This document shows, piece by piece, positions 1-9,926 of a DNA stretch of 9,926 nt. This DNA comes from Pseudomonadota bacterium (lineage in GTDB: Bacteria > Pseudomonadota > Gammaproteobacteria > UBA5335). A program made the position numbers and the translations under genes. Where the stretch lies: the NCBI GenBank assembly GCA_002862965.1, contig PKCW01000052.1:1-9926 (forward strand), read 5' to 3'. The notes under the pieces are model-generated. The model was not told the DNA's origin, did no database searches, and was given only the letters and a program-made list of their open reading frames with translations. Every line of letters starts with the position of its first letter. Positions within the stretch are counted from its first letter, which is position 1.

Positions 1-393
1 CCGATGGCGACCGCCACGGCGATGTACCACTCGGGCCGCAATCCCCTGCGCCGCGTGGGCCGGGACAGCGAGTCGGTGGACGTCGTGAAGGGCGAGCGGC
101 GGCGCCGGCTGCACAAGGCTTTCCTGCGCTACCACGATCCCGCCAACTGGCCGCTGCTGCGCGAGGCGCTGAAAGCCATGGGCCGGGCGGATCTGATCGG
201 CAACGGCAAGCACCACCTGATCCCCACCTGGCAGCCGGCGGCGGACGCGGGTTATCACAGCCCGCGGCGCAAGAACGCCACCCCCGCGCGCGGCGCGGCG
301 CTCACCCAGCACACCGGCCTGCCGCCGCGCGCCGGTGCGGAACGCGCGCCGGCCGGCCGGGTCAAAGCGCGGGCCGGCCGGCGCCGACCCTGA
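1..393 (+). CDS. ygiQ: YgiQ-family radical SAM protein, C-terminal fragment
   Basis: This is the 3' end of a gene that begins left of the window; the frame is open from base 1 and stops at TGA 391-393. The visible 130 residues match the conserved C-terminal region of YgiQ (DUF3362): they open with [19 protein letters not shown], continue with [18 protein letters not shown] and end the conserved part with [15 protein letters not shown]. The radical SAM core with its CxxxCxxC cluster motif would lie upstream and is not seen. After HLIP comes a low-complexity Arg/Ala/Pro tail of about 50 residues, probably disordered. The biochemical role of YgiQ is not established to my knowledge. Family assignment is by remembered conserved motifs; the ATG at base 4 is almost certainly an internal methionine, not the start. 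Confidence 0.85.
   Translation, partial: PMATATAMYHSGRNPLRRVGRDSESVDVVKGERRRRLHKAFLRYHDPANWPLLREALKAMGRADLIGNGKHHLIPTWQPAADAGYHSPRRKNATPARGAALTQHTGLPPRAGAERAPAGRVKARAGRRRP
346..384. repeat. 13-bp perfect inverted repeat inside the ygiQ 3' end
   Basis: The arms at 346-358 (GCGCCGGCCGGCC) and 372-384 (GGCCGGCCGGCGC) are exact reverse complements separated by 13 bases. The structure lies within the last codons of the YgiQ gene, ending 7 bases before its stop codon, and encodes part of its basic tail. No T-run follows, so it does not look like a standard intrinsic terminator. It could slow polymerase, protect the mRNA 3' end or simply reflect GC-rich low complexity. Confidence 0.6.
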
Positions 394-464
394 CGTTGCG
401 CGGTCGATCCGCCCGGCTCGGCCGCAGCGGTCCGAGCGACCTTTCATTTCAACAAGGAGCAGAC

Positions 465-800
465 ATGAGCCAGTCCACGAAACCCTCCCTGATCGCCGGC
501 GGCGCCCTCGCGCTGGCCTTCGGCACCGCCCTCACGCTGGCCGCGGCACCGGCGCTGGCCGGATCCGAGCACGGCGACCACGGCGCTGCGGCGGACAAGG
601 AAAAATGCTACGGCGTTGCCCTCAAGGGCAAGAACGACTGCGCGGGCGGCCCCGGCACCTCGTGCGCCGGTTCCTCGAAGGTCGACTACCAGGGGGATGC
701 CTGGAAGATGGTGCCCAAGGGCAGCTGCGAGAAAACCGCTGCGCCGACCTCGCCGACCGGCTTCGGCCAGCTCAAGCCCTTCACCGAAAAGAAGGGCTGA
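465..800 (+). CDS. bufA1: BufA1-like (DUF2282) exported four-cysteine bufferin precursor
   Basis: This 111-residue protein starts at ATG 465, preceded by AAGGAG (454-459) at a 5-base spacing. Residues 1-32 look like a Sec signal peptide: a Lys near the N-terminus, an Ala/Leu-rich core and APALA before the likely cleavage site. The mature part opens with a His/Asp-containing stretch (GSEHGDHG) and holds four cysteines at 48, 59, 67 and 88 in the contexts [21 protein letters not shown] and PKGSC, the typical DUF2282/BufA1 pattern. Known members are copper-binding peptides whose cysteines are modified by an MNIO enzyme (BufB, DUF692) with a partner (BufC, DUF2063), and which help cells cope with copper. 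Here no such partner follows: the next gene is convergent. The partners may be elsewhere in the genome or absent. Family call is confident; modification and copper function here are inference. Confidence 0.85.
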   Translation: MSQSTKPSLIAGGALALAFGTALTLAAAPALAGSEHGDHGAAADKEKCYGVALKGKNDCAGGPGTSCAGSSKVDYQGDAWKMVPKGSCEKTAAPTSPTGFGQLKPFTEKKG

Positions 801-808
801 AGCCCCGG

Positions 809-842
809 CCCGCCGCGCGCGCCCGGCGCCCGCGGCGGGTTT
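809..842 (+). terminator. Intrinsic terminator after the bufferin-like gene
   Basis: A perfect 9-bp stem (809-817 CCCGCCGCG with 831-839 CGCGGCGGG) encloses a 13-base GC-rich loop and is followed by TTT (840-842). It begins 8 bases after the bufA1-like stop and sits in the 46-base gap between two convergent genes, so it may also stop minus-strand transcripts from the PfpI-like gene. In that direction, however, no T-run follows the stem. Confidence 0.65.
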
Positions 843-846
843 CCGC

Positions 847-1350
847 TCAGGGGCGGATGGCCCGCATCGTCTCGCGCAGGAAGGCCGGCAGATCGTCCGG
901 CGTGCGCGAGGTGATGAGGTTGGCATCCACCACCACCTCGCGATCCACGTAATCCGCCCCCGCAGCCTCGACTTCGGCTGCCACCGAGGCCACGCAGGTC
1001 ACCTGCATGCCCTGGAGCACGTCGGCCGCGGCCAGGATCTGCGGGCCATGGCAGATGGCCGCAACCGGTTTTCTCTCCTCGAAGAAATGCCCCGCGAGGG
1101 CGAGGGCGGCGGCGTGCTCGCGCAGCGCGGCCGGCGCCTTGCCGCCGGGGAGCAGGAGCAGGTCGTAGGCGGCCGGATCGACGTTCTCGAGGGCGCGGTT
1201 GGCCGCGACCCTGTAGCCATGCAGGCCGGTGATGGGCCCCTCTTGCAGCGCGGCGATGTCGACCGCGATCCGTTCTTCCTGCAGCCGGTACAGGGGCACC
1301 AGCAGCTCGGTGTCCTCGAAGCGGTCGGCGCTGATCATGAGTGCTTTCAT
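847..1350 (-). CDS. PfpI/DJ-1 family protein (type 1 glutamine amidotransferase-like)
   Basis: The gene encodes 167 residues, the usual length for PfpI/YhbO/YraA-type proteins. The N-terminus MKALMISADRFEDTEL carries the conserved Glu12. The segment YDLLLLPGGKAP (62-73) is the strand-loop before the nucleophile elbow, and AAICHGPQIL (97-106) holds the nucleophile Cys100 next to His101. The C-terminal ITSRTPDDLPAFLRE is also family-typical. The start at 1350 is supported by AGGAG (minus strand, 1358-1362) seven bases upstream; longer reading in this frame lacks homology. Characterised relatives have been described as intracellular proteases, glyoxalase III-like enzymes or, disputedly, protein deglycases, so the substrate cannot be set from sequence. 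It is the last gene of the minus-strand block, 77 bases after lpd, which suggests co-transcription with PDH and a possible carbonyl-stress role (inference). Confidence 0.9.
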   Translation of the reverse strand: MKALMISADRFEDTELLVPLYRLQEERIAVDIAALQEGPITGLHGYRVAANRALENVDPAAYDLLLLPGGKAPAALREHAAALALAGHFFEERKPVAAICHGPQILAAADVLQGMQVTCVASVAAEVEAAGADYVDREVVVDANLITSRTPDDLPAFLRETMRAIRP

Positions 1351-1427
1351 CCAGGAACTCCTCTGGCGACGGCGCGGCTGCGCCTGTCTTTGGGAGTGCG
1401 CCGGCGCGGAAAAGTGCCCCGGCCGGT

Positions 1428-3272
<1,845 letters not shown>

Positions 3273-3320
3273 GCATCACTCCACGGGGCGCGCCGCTCGG
3301 GGCGGCCTTGACCAAACGGT

Positions 3321-4724
3321 TTACAGCAGCAGGCGGCGGATGTCGGAGAGCATTTCGCTCAAAAAGCGCGTGAAGCGCGCGGCCTCGGCGCCGTCGATCA
3401 CGCGGTGATCGTAGGAAAAGGACAGGGGCAGCATCAGGCGCGGCACGAAGCCGCCTGTTTCCTCGTGGTAGACCGGCTGCATGCGCGCGCGCGAGACACC
3501 GAGGATGGCGACTTCCGGGGCGTTGATGATGGGCGTGAAGGCGGTGCCGCCGATGCCGCCCAGGCTGGAGATGGAAAAGCTCGCCCCCTGCAGGCGATCG
3601 GGTTTGAGCTTGCGGGTGCGCGTCTGTTCGGCCAGCTCGGCGACCTCCGTGGCCAGCTCGAACACGCCCTTCCGGTCGACGTCGCGCACCACCGGCACCA
3701 TCAGCCCGTCCGGGGTGTCCACGGCCACGCCGATGTGGATGTATCGCTTCAGGATGAGATGCTCGCCGTCGGGGTCGAGCGAGGCGTTGACGGCGGGGAA
3801 CTCGCGCAGCGCATGGGCGCAGGCGTCGAGCAGGAAGGCCAGCAGGGTCAGCTTGACGCCGCGCTTGTCGGCGCGCGCCTGGTTCGCCTTGCGGAAGTCC
3901 TCGAGGTCGGTGATGTCGGCCTCGTCGAATTGCGTGACGTGCGGGATGTTGAGCCAGCTGCGGTGCAGGTTGGGGCCGGAGCGGCGCTGCACGCGCGACA
4001 GCGGCTGGCGCTCGATGGGGCCGAACTTGCTGAAATCCACCGCCGGGATGGGCGGGATGGCGCCGCGCTGCGCCGTCTCGGTCAACTGCTGGCGCACGAA
4101 GGCGGCGACGTCCTCGCGCAGGATGCGCTGCTTGGGGCCGCTGCCGGGGACGCGGGTCAGATCCACCCCCAGTTCGCGGGCGAACTTGCGCACCGAGGGG
4201 CTGGCGTGGGGCAGAAACGCTTGCGCCCGGTCGGGCTCGGGGTGACCGGTGGCGGGCGCGGCGGAGGGTCCCGGCGGGGGCACCCCCTTGTCCGATCCCG
4301 CGCTCGGCCGCGGCGCATCCACGCTGGCGCTCAGGGTGGAGGCCTGATCGACGGCCGCGGGCCGGGCATCGGCCTGTTCGGTCCGGGGTTCGGCGTCGCC
4401 GCGCTCCGCCGGCGCAGCCGCCGCGTTCCGGTTCTCGGGCGCCCACGGCTGCGGCGCCGCTTCGGCCGTCGCCGCGCCGGCGGCTTCCATGCGCACGATG
4501 GCCGTGCCCTGGGAGACCTTGTCGCCGACCTTGACCAGTACTTCGCGCACCGTGCCGGGGCCGGGTGCCGGCACATCCAGTGCGGCCTTTTCGCTCTCCA
4601 GCGTGATCAACGGCTGTTCCGCCGTGACCACGTCACCGGGCTTGACCAGCACGTCCACGACATCGACGTTCTCGAAATCCCCGATGTCGGGAACCATCAC
4701 TTCCTGGGTCTGGGCCACGGGCAT
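3321..4724 (-). CDS. aceF: Dihydrolipoamide acetyltransferase (E2) of PDH
   Basis: E2 takes the acetyl group from E1 onto its lipoyl arm and transfers it to CoA, forming the core of the complex. The 467 residues contain one lipoyl domain (about 8-80, Lys46 in ESEKAALD), a long Ala/Pro-rich linker (about 82-168), a peripheral subunit-binding domain (about 172-213, HASPSVRKFARELGVDL and GSGPKQRILREDV), and the acetyltransferase core (about 235-467) ending in DHRVIDGAEA with catalytic His440 and Asp444. Having a single lipoyl domain, rather than the three of E. coli AceF, fits with the extra lipoyl domain on E3. It lies 19 bases after the aceE stop. The AAGGAGA ribosome site abuts the ATG at 4724, an unusually short spacing; a GTG two codons later (4718) would be better spaced and could be the real start. 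Confidence 0.97.
   Translation of the reverse strand: MPVAQTQEVMVPDIGDFENVDVVDVLVKPGDVVTAEQPLITLESEKAALDVPAPGPGTVREVLVKVGDKVSQGTAIVRMEAAGAATAEAAPQPWAPENRNAAAAPAERGDAEPRTEQADARPAAVDQASTLSASVDAPRPSAGSDKGVPPPGPSAAPATGHPEPDRAQAFLPHASPSVRKFARELGVDLTRVPGSGPKQRILREDVAAFVRQQLTETAQRGAIPPIPAVDFSKFGPIERQPLSRVQRRSGPNLHRSWLNIPHVTQFDEADITDLEDFRKANQARADKRGVKLTLLAFLLDACAHALREFPAVNASLDPDGEHLILKRYIHIGVAVDTPDGLMVPVVRDVDRKGVFELATEVAELAEQTRTRKLKPDRLQGASFSISSLGGIGGTAFTPIINAPEVAILGVSRARMQPVYHEETGGFVPRLMLPLSFSYDHRVIDGAEAARFTRFLSEMLSDIRRLLL
4497..4695. repeat. Lipoyl-domain direct repeat, copy in aceF
   Basis: This is the partner of the 199-base stretch at 3051-3249 in lpdA, in the same orientation about 1.45 kb apart and in the same reading phase. 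Differences between the two cluster around positions flanking the lipoyl-lysine hairpin and the loop after VKPGD. A recombination event between the copies would delete most of aceF and fuse the two lipoyl domains. Confidence 0.85.
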
Positions 4725-4731
4725 TCTCCTT
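4725..4731 (-). promoter_or_regulatory. Ribosome binding site of aceF, unusually close to ATG
   Basis: Read on the minus strand the sequence is AAGGAGA immediately followed by ATG, leaving only one to two bases between the GGAG core and the annotated start. A GTG at codon 3 would sit seven bases from the core. The encoded protein differs by just two residues. Confidence 0.6.
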
Positions 4732-4743
4732 GGCGGGCGGAGT

Positions 4744-7398
<2,655 letters not shown>

Positions 7399-7403
7399 GG
7401 CGT

Positions 7404-7409
7404 CTCCTT
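7404..7409 (-). promoter_or_regulatory. Ribosome binding site that sets the aceE start
   Basis: On the minus strand AAGGAG lies five bases before ATG 7398. The in-frame ATG at 7440 has no comparable site, so the shorter 884-residue protein is preferred. Confidence 0.75.
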
Positions 7410-7445
7410 CACATCCATCGAACGGGGCGGGGTGATCCACAAGGC

Positions 7446-7467
7446 GGGCTACAGGCGATAGTAGCCC
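7446..7467. repeat. Inverted repeat (hairpin) in the lrgB-aceE gap
   Basis: The arms GGGCTAC (7446-7452) and GTAGCCC (7461-7467) are perfect 7-bp complements around an 8-base loop. The structure is midway between the lrgB stop and the aceE start. On the minus strand no clear T-run follows, so it could be a weak terminator for lrgB, an mRNA processing or attenuation structure, or an operator for a regulator of the PDH genes. It does not match the ATTGGT-N3-ACCAAT consensus of PdhR. Confidence 0.5.
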
Positions 7468-7487
7468 TTGGCTCGCTGCGATTGCCA
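7458..7487 (-). promoter_or_regulatory. Candidate promoter for the PDH genes
   Basis: On the minus strand TGGCAA (7487-7482) and TACTAT (7463-7458) are 18 bases apart and resemble a weak sigma-70 promoter: the -10 keeps the key T, A and final T, while the -35 is poor. The -10 overlaps the hairpin at 7446-7467, which would allow repression by a protein binding there. It would give a leader of about 50 bases before aceE. The match is weak enough to be chance. Confidence 0.25.
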
Positions 7488-7501
7488 GCGCAAACGGTGC
7501 T

Positions 7502-8221
7502 TCAGAGTCCCAGCGCCCGGCTGATCCAGGGCAGCGCCAGCGCCGTCGCGAGGCCGGTCAGGCCGAGGCCCAGGGATGCGAAAGCGCCGGCCAGCGGGCT
7601 GATCTCGAAGGCCTTGGCGGTGCCGAAGCCGTGCGCCGCAACGCCGAGCGCAAAACCCTGCACGGCCGGGTCCCGGATGCGCAGCAGCCGATAGACGACG
7701 GGCGCGAACAGGCACCCGATGACGCCGGTGACCAGCACGATGCCGGCGGCGAGCGAGGGCGAGCCACCCAGGGTCTCGGCCAGCCCCATGGCGATGGGCG
7801 TGGTAACCGACTTGGGCAGCAGCGAGCGCAGCGTGAGCTCGGACAGATGCAGCATGCGCCCCAGCAGCCAGGCGGTGGCGACGGCCACCGAGGCCCCGAT
7901 GACGAGCGCCAGCGCGAGGGCCGGCCCGAGTCGCCGGATGTGCGCCAGGTTGCGATAGAGCGGGACGGCGAGGGCGACGGTCGCCGGCCCCAGCAGGAAG
8001 TGGATGAAGGCCGCGCCGTCGAAGTATTGCCGGTAGGGCACCTTGCCGGCCGAGAGGATGATGATCAGGGCTGCCATGGCGGTGATGGCCGGATGCAACA
8101 GGGCGGGCCGGTGGGCAAACTGGTAGATCTCCAGCGCGAGGACGTAGCAGCCGAGGGTGAGCAGCAAGGCGGTCGGTACCGCGGTGGCCGGGCTTGCCCA
8201 CAGCCAGCCCCACAAGGCCAT
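7502..8221 (-). CDS. lrgB: LrgB-family membrane protein
   Basis: The 239-residue protein is almost entirely hydrophobic, with about seven to eight membrane segments. Family marks include HPAITAMAALIIIL (43-56), FLLGPATVALAVPLY (75-89), LLPKSVTTPIAMGLAE (134-149) and GVAAHGFGTAKAFE (193-206). LrgB/YohK/CidB proteins work with a small LrgA/CidA partner in the inner membrane. Older literature ties them to control of murein hydrolases and cell death; later work identified Bacillus PftAB (YsbAB) and Streptococcus mutans LrgAB as pyruvate transporters, and a plant relative (PLGG1) moves glycolate/glycerate. The start ATG shares one base with the lrgA stop (TGATG), so translation is probably coupled. 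Its position just before aceE supports a pyruvate-related role here (inference). Confidence 0.92.
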   Translation of the reverse strand: MALWGWLWASPATAVPTALLLTLGCYVLALEIYQFAHRPALLHPAITAMAALIIILSAGKVPYRQYFDGAAFIHFLLGPATVALAVPLYRNLAHIRRLGPALALALVIGASVAVATAWLLGRMLHLSELTLRSLLPKSVTTPIAMGLAETLGGSPSLAAGIVLVTGVIGCLFAPVVYRLLRIRDPAVQGFALGVAAHGFGTAKAFEISPLAGAFASLGLGLTGLATALALPWISRALGL

Positions 8222-8571
8222 CAGGTGGATTCTCCCCGTCGCAGCCGCTGCAGGATGAGCGCGGTCGTCCCCAGGGCGAGCAGGGTGCTGACGGTGAGGG
8301 TGACGAGGAGTCCGGCGCCTTCGGCGCGCAGCGCGGCCGCATGGGTCATCAGGCCGACCCCGGCCGGCACGAAGAGCAGGGACAGGTGACGCTGGGTGAG
8401 CGCGCTGACCCGTTCCAGCTCCGCCGAGACCCGCCCGCGGATCATGAGCGTGACCAGCAGCAGCACCATGCCCGCCACCGGGCCGGGGATCGGCAAGCCG
8501 CTCACGTGGGCGAGCACCTGTCCCGCCAGGGTGTAGCCCAGCAGGGTGATCAGCGCGCGTAGGCCGTCCAT
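8221..8571 (-). CDS. lrgA: LrgA/CidA-family membrane protein
   Basis: This 116-residue protein has about four membrane helices and the family motifs LPIPGPVAGMVLLL (26-39) and LSLLFVPAGVGLM (63-75), with a basic C-terminal end (LQRLRRGEST). It is the small partner of LrgB. The gene begins 7 bases after the stop of the hotdog gene and no strong ribosome site is visible in that gap, which suggests translational coupling to the gene before it. The TGA stop overlaps the lrgB ATG. Family assignment is solid; the transported substrate, probably a small carboxylate such as pyruvate, is inferred from context and relatives. Confidence 0.92.
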   Translation of the reverse strand: MDGLRALITLLGYTLAGQVLAHVSGLPIPGPVAGMVLLLVTLMIRGRVSAELERVSALTQRHLSLLFVPAGVGLMTHAAALRAEGAGLLVTLTVSTLLALGTTALILQRLRRGEST

Positions 8572-8578
8572 CGGGCGG

Positions 8579-9478
8579 CTAGCGCTTGCTGGGCCGGACC
8601 AGGTGCGTCATGGTGCCGAAGGCCTTGAGCCGGAGACTGTCGGCCCCGAAGATCTGCACCAGATTGTGCGTCAGCCCGTCCTCGCGGCGCAGGCTCGCGG
8701 CATGGGCGGCGAGAGCCTCACCCGCCGCCGGCTCGCAGAAGGCGGTCTGGATGCCGAGCGTCACGGCCATGCCCAGATCGCTGGCCAGCGAGCAACCCGC
8801 GCCGCCGCCGGTGTTGTCGAGCAGGGTGAGGATCTGCCCCGGCGCGATCTCGCCGTTCCAGTCCCGATGATCGGGAATGTCGGCCTGGCGCATCAGGCAC
8901 AGCCCGTCGCCCATCCATTCGGTGCTGCAGCCGGGGTGAGCGCGGCCCATGGCCTGGTTGAACAGCTTGACCATCGGCGCGAAACGCGCCAGCGCCGTGT
9001 CCGACGGCGCAAGCAGCGCCGTGAACGGGTCCTGCGGCTGATTGGGATGGGTGACGGCGGCGCCGGTGGGCGCGTTGCGGAACAGGACCTGGGCGCGGGC
9101 GATGCCCTCACCGGCCGCATTGCGCGCCTCGACGAACACGAAGCTGAACTCCCGCGTGCGCCGGGACAGCTCGGCCACGGCGGTCAGGGTTTCGCGTCCG
9201 CCCGCGGCGAGATAGGCGATCTGGAAGTCGAGCGTCTGCGGCAGCGCGGCGCTTTCGCTGTCGGACTGACCGGCCACCAGCAGCTTGGCGGCGTCGTGCA
9301 GGAAGCTGGCGAGGATGCCGCCGTGGGTGCGCCCCGTCATGTTCATGTTGGTGGGGCGATAGGGCAACTCGACGCGCAGCCGGGTGCCGGGCGTTTCCCA
9401 GGCCACCGGTTGGACGCCCAGACGGTGTCCCCAGGCATCCGCGCCGTAGCGTCGTTCGATCAGGCTGATTTCAAGCAT
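8579..9478 (-). CDS. Double-hotdog thioesterase-like protein
   Basis: The 299-residue protein looks like two hotdog (PaaI-type) domains in tandem. In the first (about 15-140) MTGRTHGGILASFLHDAA (47-64) has the THGG signature and an Asp (62) at the usual catalytic helix; the domain ends with the strand EGIARAQVLFR. In the second (about 160-295) PGQILTLLDNTGGGAGC (213-229) has the matching helix with Asp221 but lacks the HGG. No signal peptide is visible, so it should be cytoplasmic and could hydrolyse an acyl-CoA. The substrate cannot be set. It heads the co-directional run leading through lrgAB to the PDH genes, behind a good -10 box. The start ATG 9478 has no obvious strong ribosome site. 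I am confident of the fold, less of the activity. Confidence 0.75.
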   Translation of the reverse strand: MLEISLIERRYGADAWGHRLGVQPVAWETPGTRLRVELPYRPTNMNMTGRTHGGILASFLHDAAKLLVAGQSDSESAALPQTLDFQIAYLAAGGRETLTAVAELSRRTREFSFVFVEARNAAGEGIARAQVLFRNAPTGAAVTHPNQPQDPFTALLAPSDTALARFAPMVKLFNQAMGRAHPGCSTEWMGDGLCLMRQADIPDHRDWNGEIAPGQILTLLDNTGGGAGCSLASDLGMAVTLGIQTAFCEPAAGEALAAHAASLRREDGLTHNLVQIFGADSLRLKAFGTMTHLVRPSKR

Positions 9479-9485
9479 TGCTGAA

Positions 9486-9513
9486 TTTCATGGTAGGAAA
9501 TGTGATCATGAAA
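9486..9513. repeat. Inverted repeat in the divergent promoter region
   Basis: TTTCATG (9486-9492) and CATGAAA (9507-9513) are perfect complements with centres 21 bp apart, about two helical turns, as in many operators. The right arm directly abuts the minus-strand -10 box at 9514-9519, so a bound protein could block transcription of the hotdog-lrgAB genes. The region is strikingly AT-rich compared with its surroundings. The regulator is unknown. Confidence 0.4.
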
Positions 9514-9543
9514 ATTATAAGAGCGGACCCCTTGCGATGAAAG
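9514..9543 (-). promoter_or_regulatory. Promoter for the hotdog-lrgAB block
   Basis: On the minus strand a consensus TATAAT (9519-9514) lies 18 bases after CTTTCA (9543-9538), a weak -35. The -10 is 35 bases before the ATG of the hotdog gene. In this GC-rich window a perfect TATAAT in an intergenic gap is unlikely to be chance. A plus-strand TATAAG at 9516-9521 overlaps it and might serve the divergent NUDIX gene. Confidence 0.55.
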
Positions 9544-9567
9544 CACGTCACCCGGCGGAGTTGTGCG

Positions 9568-9926
9568 ATGGCCGATGAATCCACGAATCCCGTGATCGAG
9601 GGACGCTTTCTGCGCTTTGCCACCCGCGCTTTTGCGTTGCCGGACGGACAGTCGGTTCGGCTCGACTGGGTGGCGCATCCGGGTGCGGCCGCGGTGATCG
9701 CCATCGACGATGCGGGCCGGCTGTGTCTGTTGCGTCAGTTCCGGCCGATCATGGGCGCCTGGATGTGGGAGATCCCGGCCGGCAAACGCGACGGCGATGA
9801 AGCCGCTGAGGCGACGGCGCGGCGCGAACTGGCCGAGGAAACCGGGCTGGCGGCGCACCGCTGGGATGCGCTCGGCCCGATCTGGCCGAGCCCGGCGTTT
9901 TGCGACGAGGTCATCCACCTGTTCTG
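9568..9926 (+). CDS. NUDIX hydrolase, ADP-ribose pyrophosphatase type, 5' part
   Basis: The gene starts at ATG 9568, with GGAG (9557-9560) seven bases upstream, and runs off the right edge after 119 complete codons with no stop. The NUDIX box is perfect: Gly72, then Glu78, then RELAEETGL (86-94), with all metal-binding glutamates present. WMWEIPAGK just before the box and PSPAFCDEVIHLF after it are typical of NudF-type ADP-ribose/ADP-sugar pyrophosphatases, which cleave ADP-ribose to AMP and ribose-5-phosphate. About the last third of the usual roughly 180-200 residues is missing. It is transcribed away from the hotdog gene and shares the 89-bp AT-rich gap with it. Substrate is inferred from subfamily-like motifs. 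Confidence 0.92.
   Translation, partial: MADESTNPVIEGRFLRFATRAFALPDGQSVRLDWVAHPGAAAVIAIDDAGRLCLLRQFRPIMGAWMWEIPAGKRDGDEAAEATARRELAEETGLAAHRWDALGPIWPSPAFCDEVIHLF

Noticed and set aside
3273..3320. Possible terminator between aceF and lpdA
   Set aside because: Only a short 5-bp GC stem (GCCGC/GCGGC on the minus strand) is visible and no T-run follows; the short gap and E2-E3 pairing favour co-transcription.
7399..7440. Longer aceE beginning at ATG 7440
   Set aside because: The extra 14 residues lack homology, and the strong AAGGAG at 7404-7409 would lie inside the gene rather than before it.
9460..9918. Minus-strand open frame opposite the NUDIX gene
   Set aside because: The plus strand encodes a perfect NUDIX box here; the minus frame has no family features and overlaps the promoter region.

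Overview
The window is very GC-rich (about two-thirds G+C by eye) and tightly packed, with no mobile element, CRISPR array, tRNA or rRNA visible. The core is a pyruvate dehydrogenase (PDH) operon made of a homodimer-type E1 (AceE), an E2 with one lipoyl domain, and an E3 that carries its own N-terminal lipoyl domain. That E3 form, the high GC, the YgiQ-type protein and the bufferin-like peptide together point to a Beta- or Gammaproteobacterium. The genus cannot be named from this sequence.

Layout. Positions 1-393 (+) hold the C-terminal end of a YgiQ-family radical SAM protein. Positions 465-800 (+) encode a small exported four-cysteine protein of the DUF2282/BufA1 (bufferin) type, followed by a GC-rich hairpin terminator. 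A long co-directional minus-strand block then runs from 9478 down to 847: a double-hotdog thioesterase-like protein, lrgA, lrgB, aceE, aceF, lpd and a PfpI/DJ-1 family protein. At the right edge, reading divergently on the plus strand from 9568, is a truncated NUDIX hydrolase of the ADP-ribose pyrophosphatase type. It runs off the window and shares an AT-rich 89-bp promoter region with the hotdog gene.

How the genes fit together. E1, E2 and E3 convert pyruvate to acetyl-CoA. LrgA and LrgB overlap by one base and belong to a membrane family whose Bacillus and Streptococcus members have been linked to pyruvate transport. Their place directly upstream of aceE suggests a pyruvate uptake/export and oxidation module. 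The thioesterase-like gene at the head of the block and the PfpI-like gene at its tail may deal with acyl-CoA and reactive carbonyl side products respectively, but this is inference from position. The BufA1-like gene has no MNIO (DUF692) or DUF2063 partner following it, which is unusual for that family.

The most interesting points are the lrgAB-PDH linkage, the partnerless bufferin-like gene, the near-identical lipoyl domains of E2 and E3, and the divergent regulatory region with an inverted repeat beside a consensus -10 box. I found no clear evidence of a wholly new multi-gene system.
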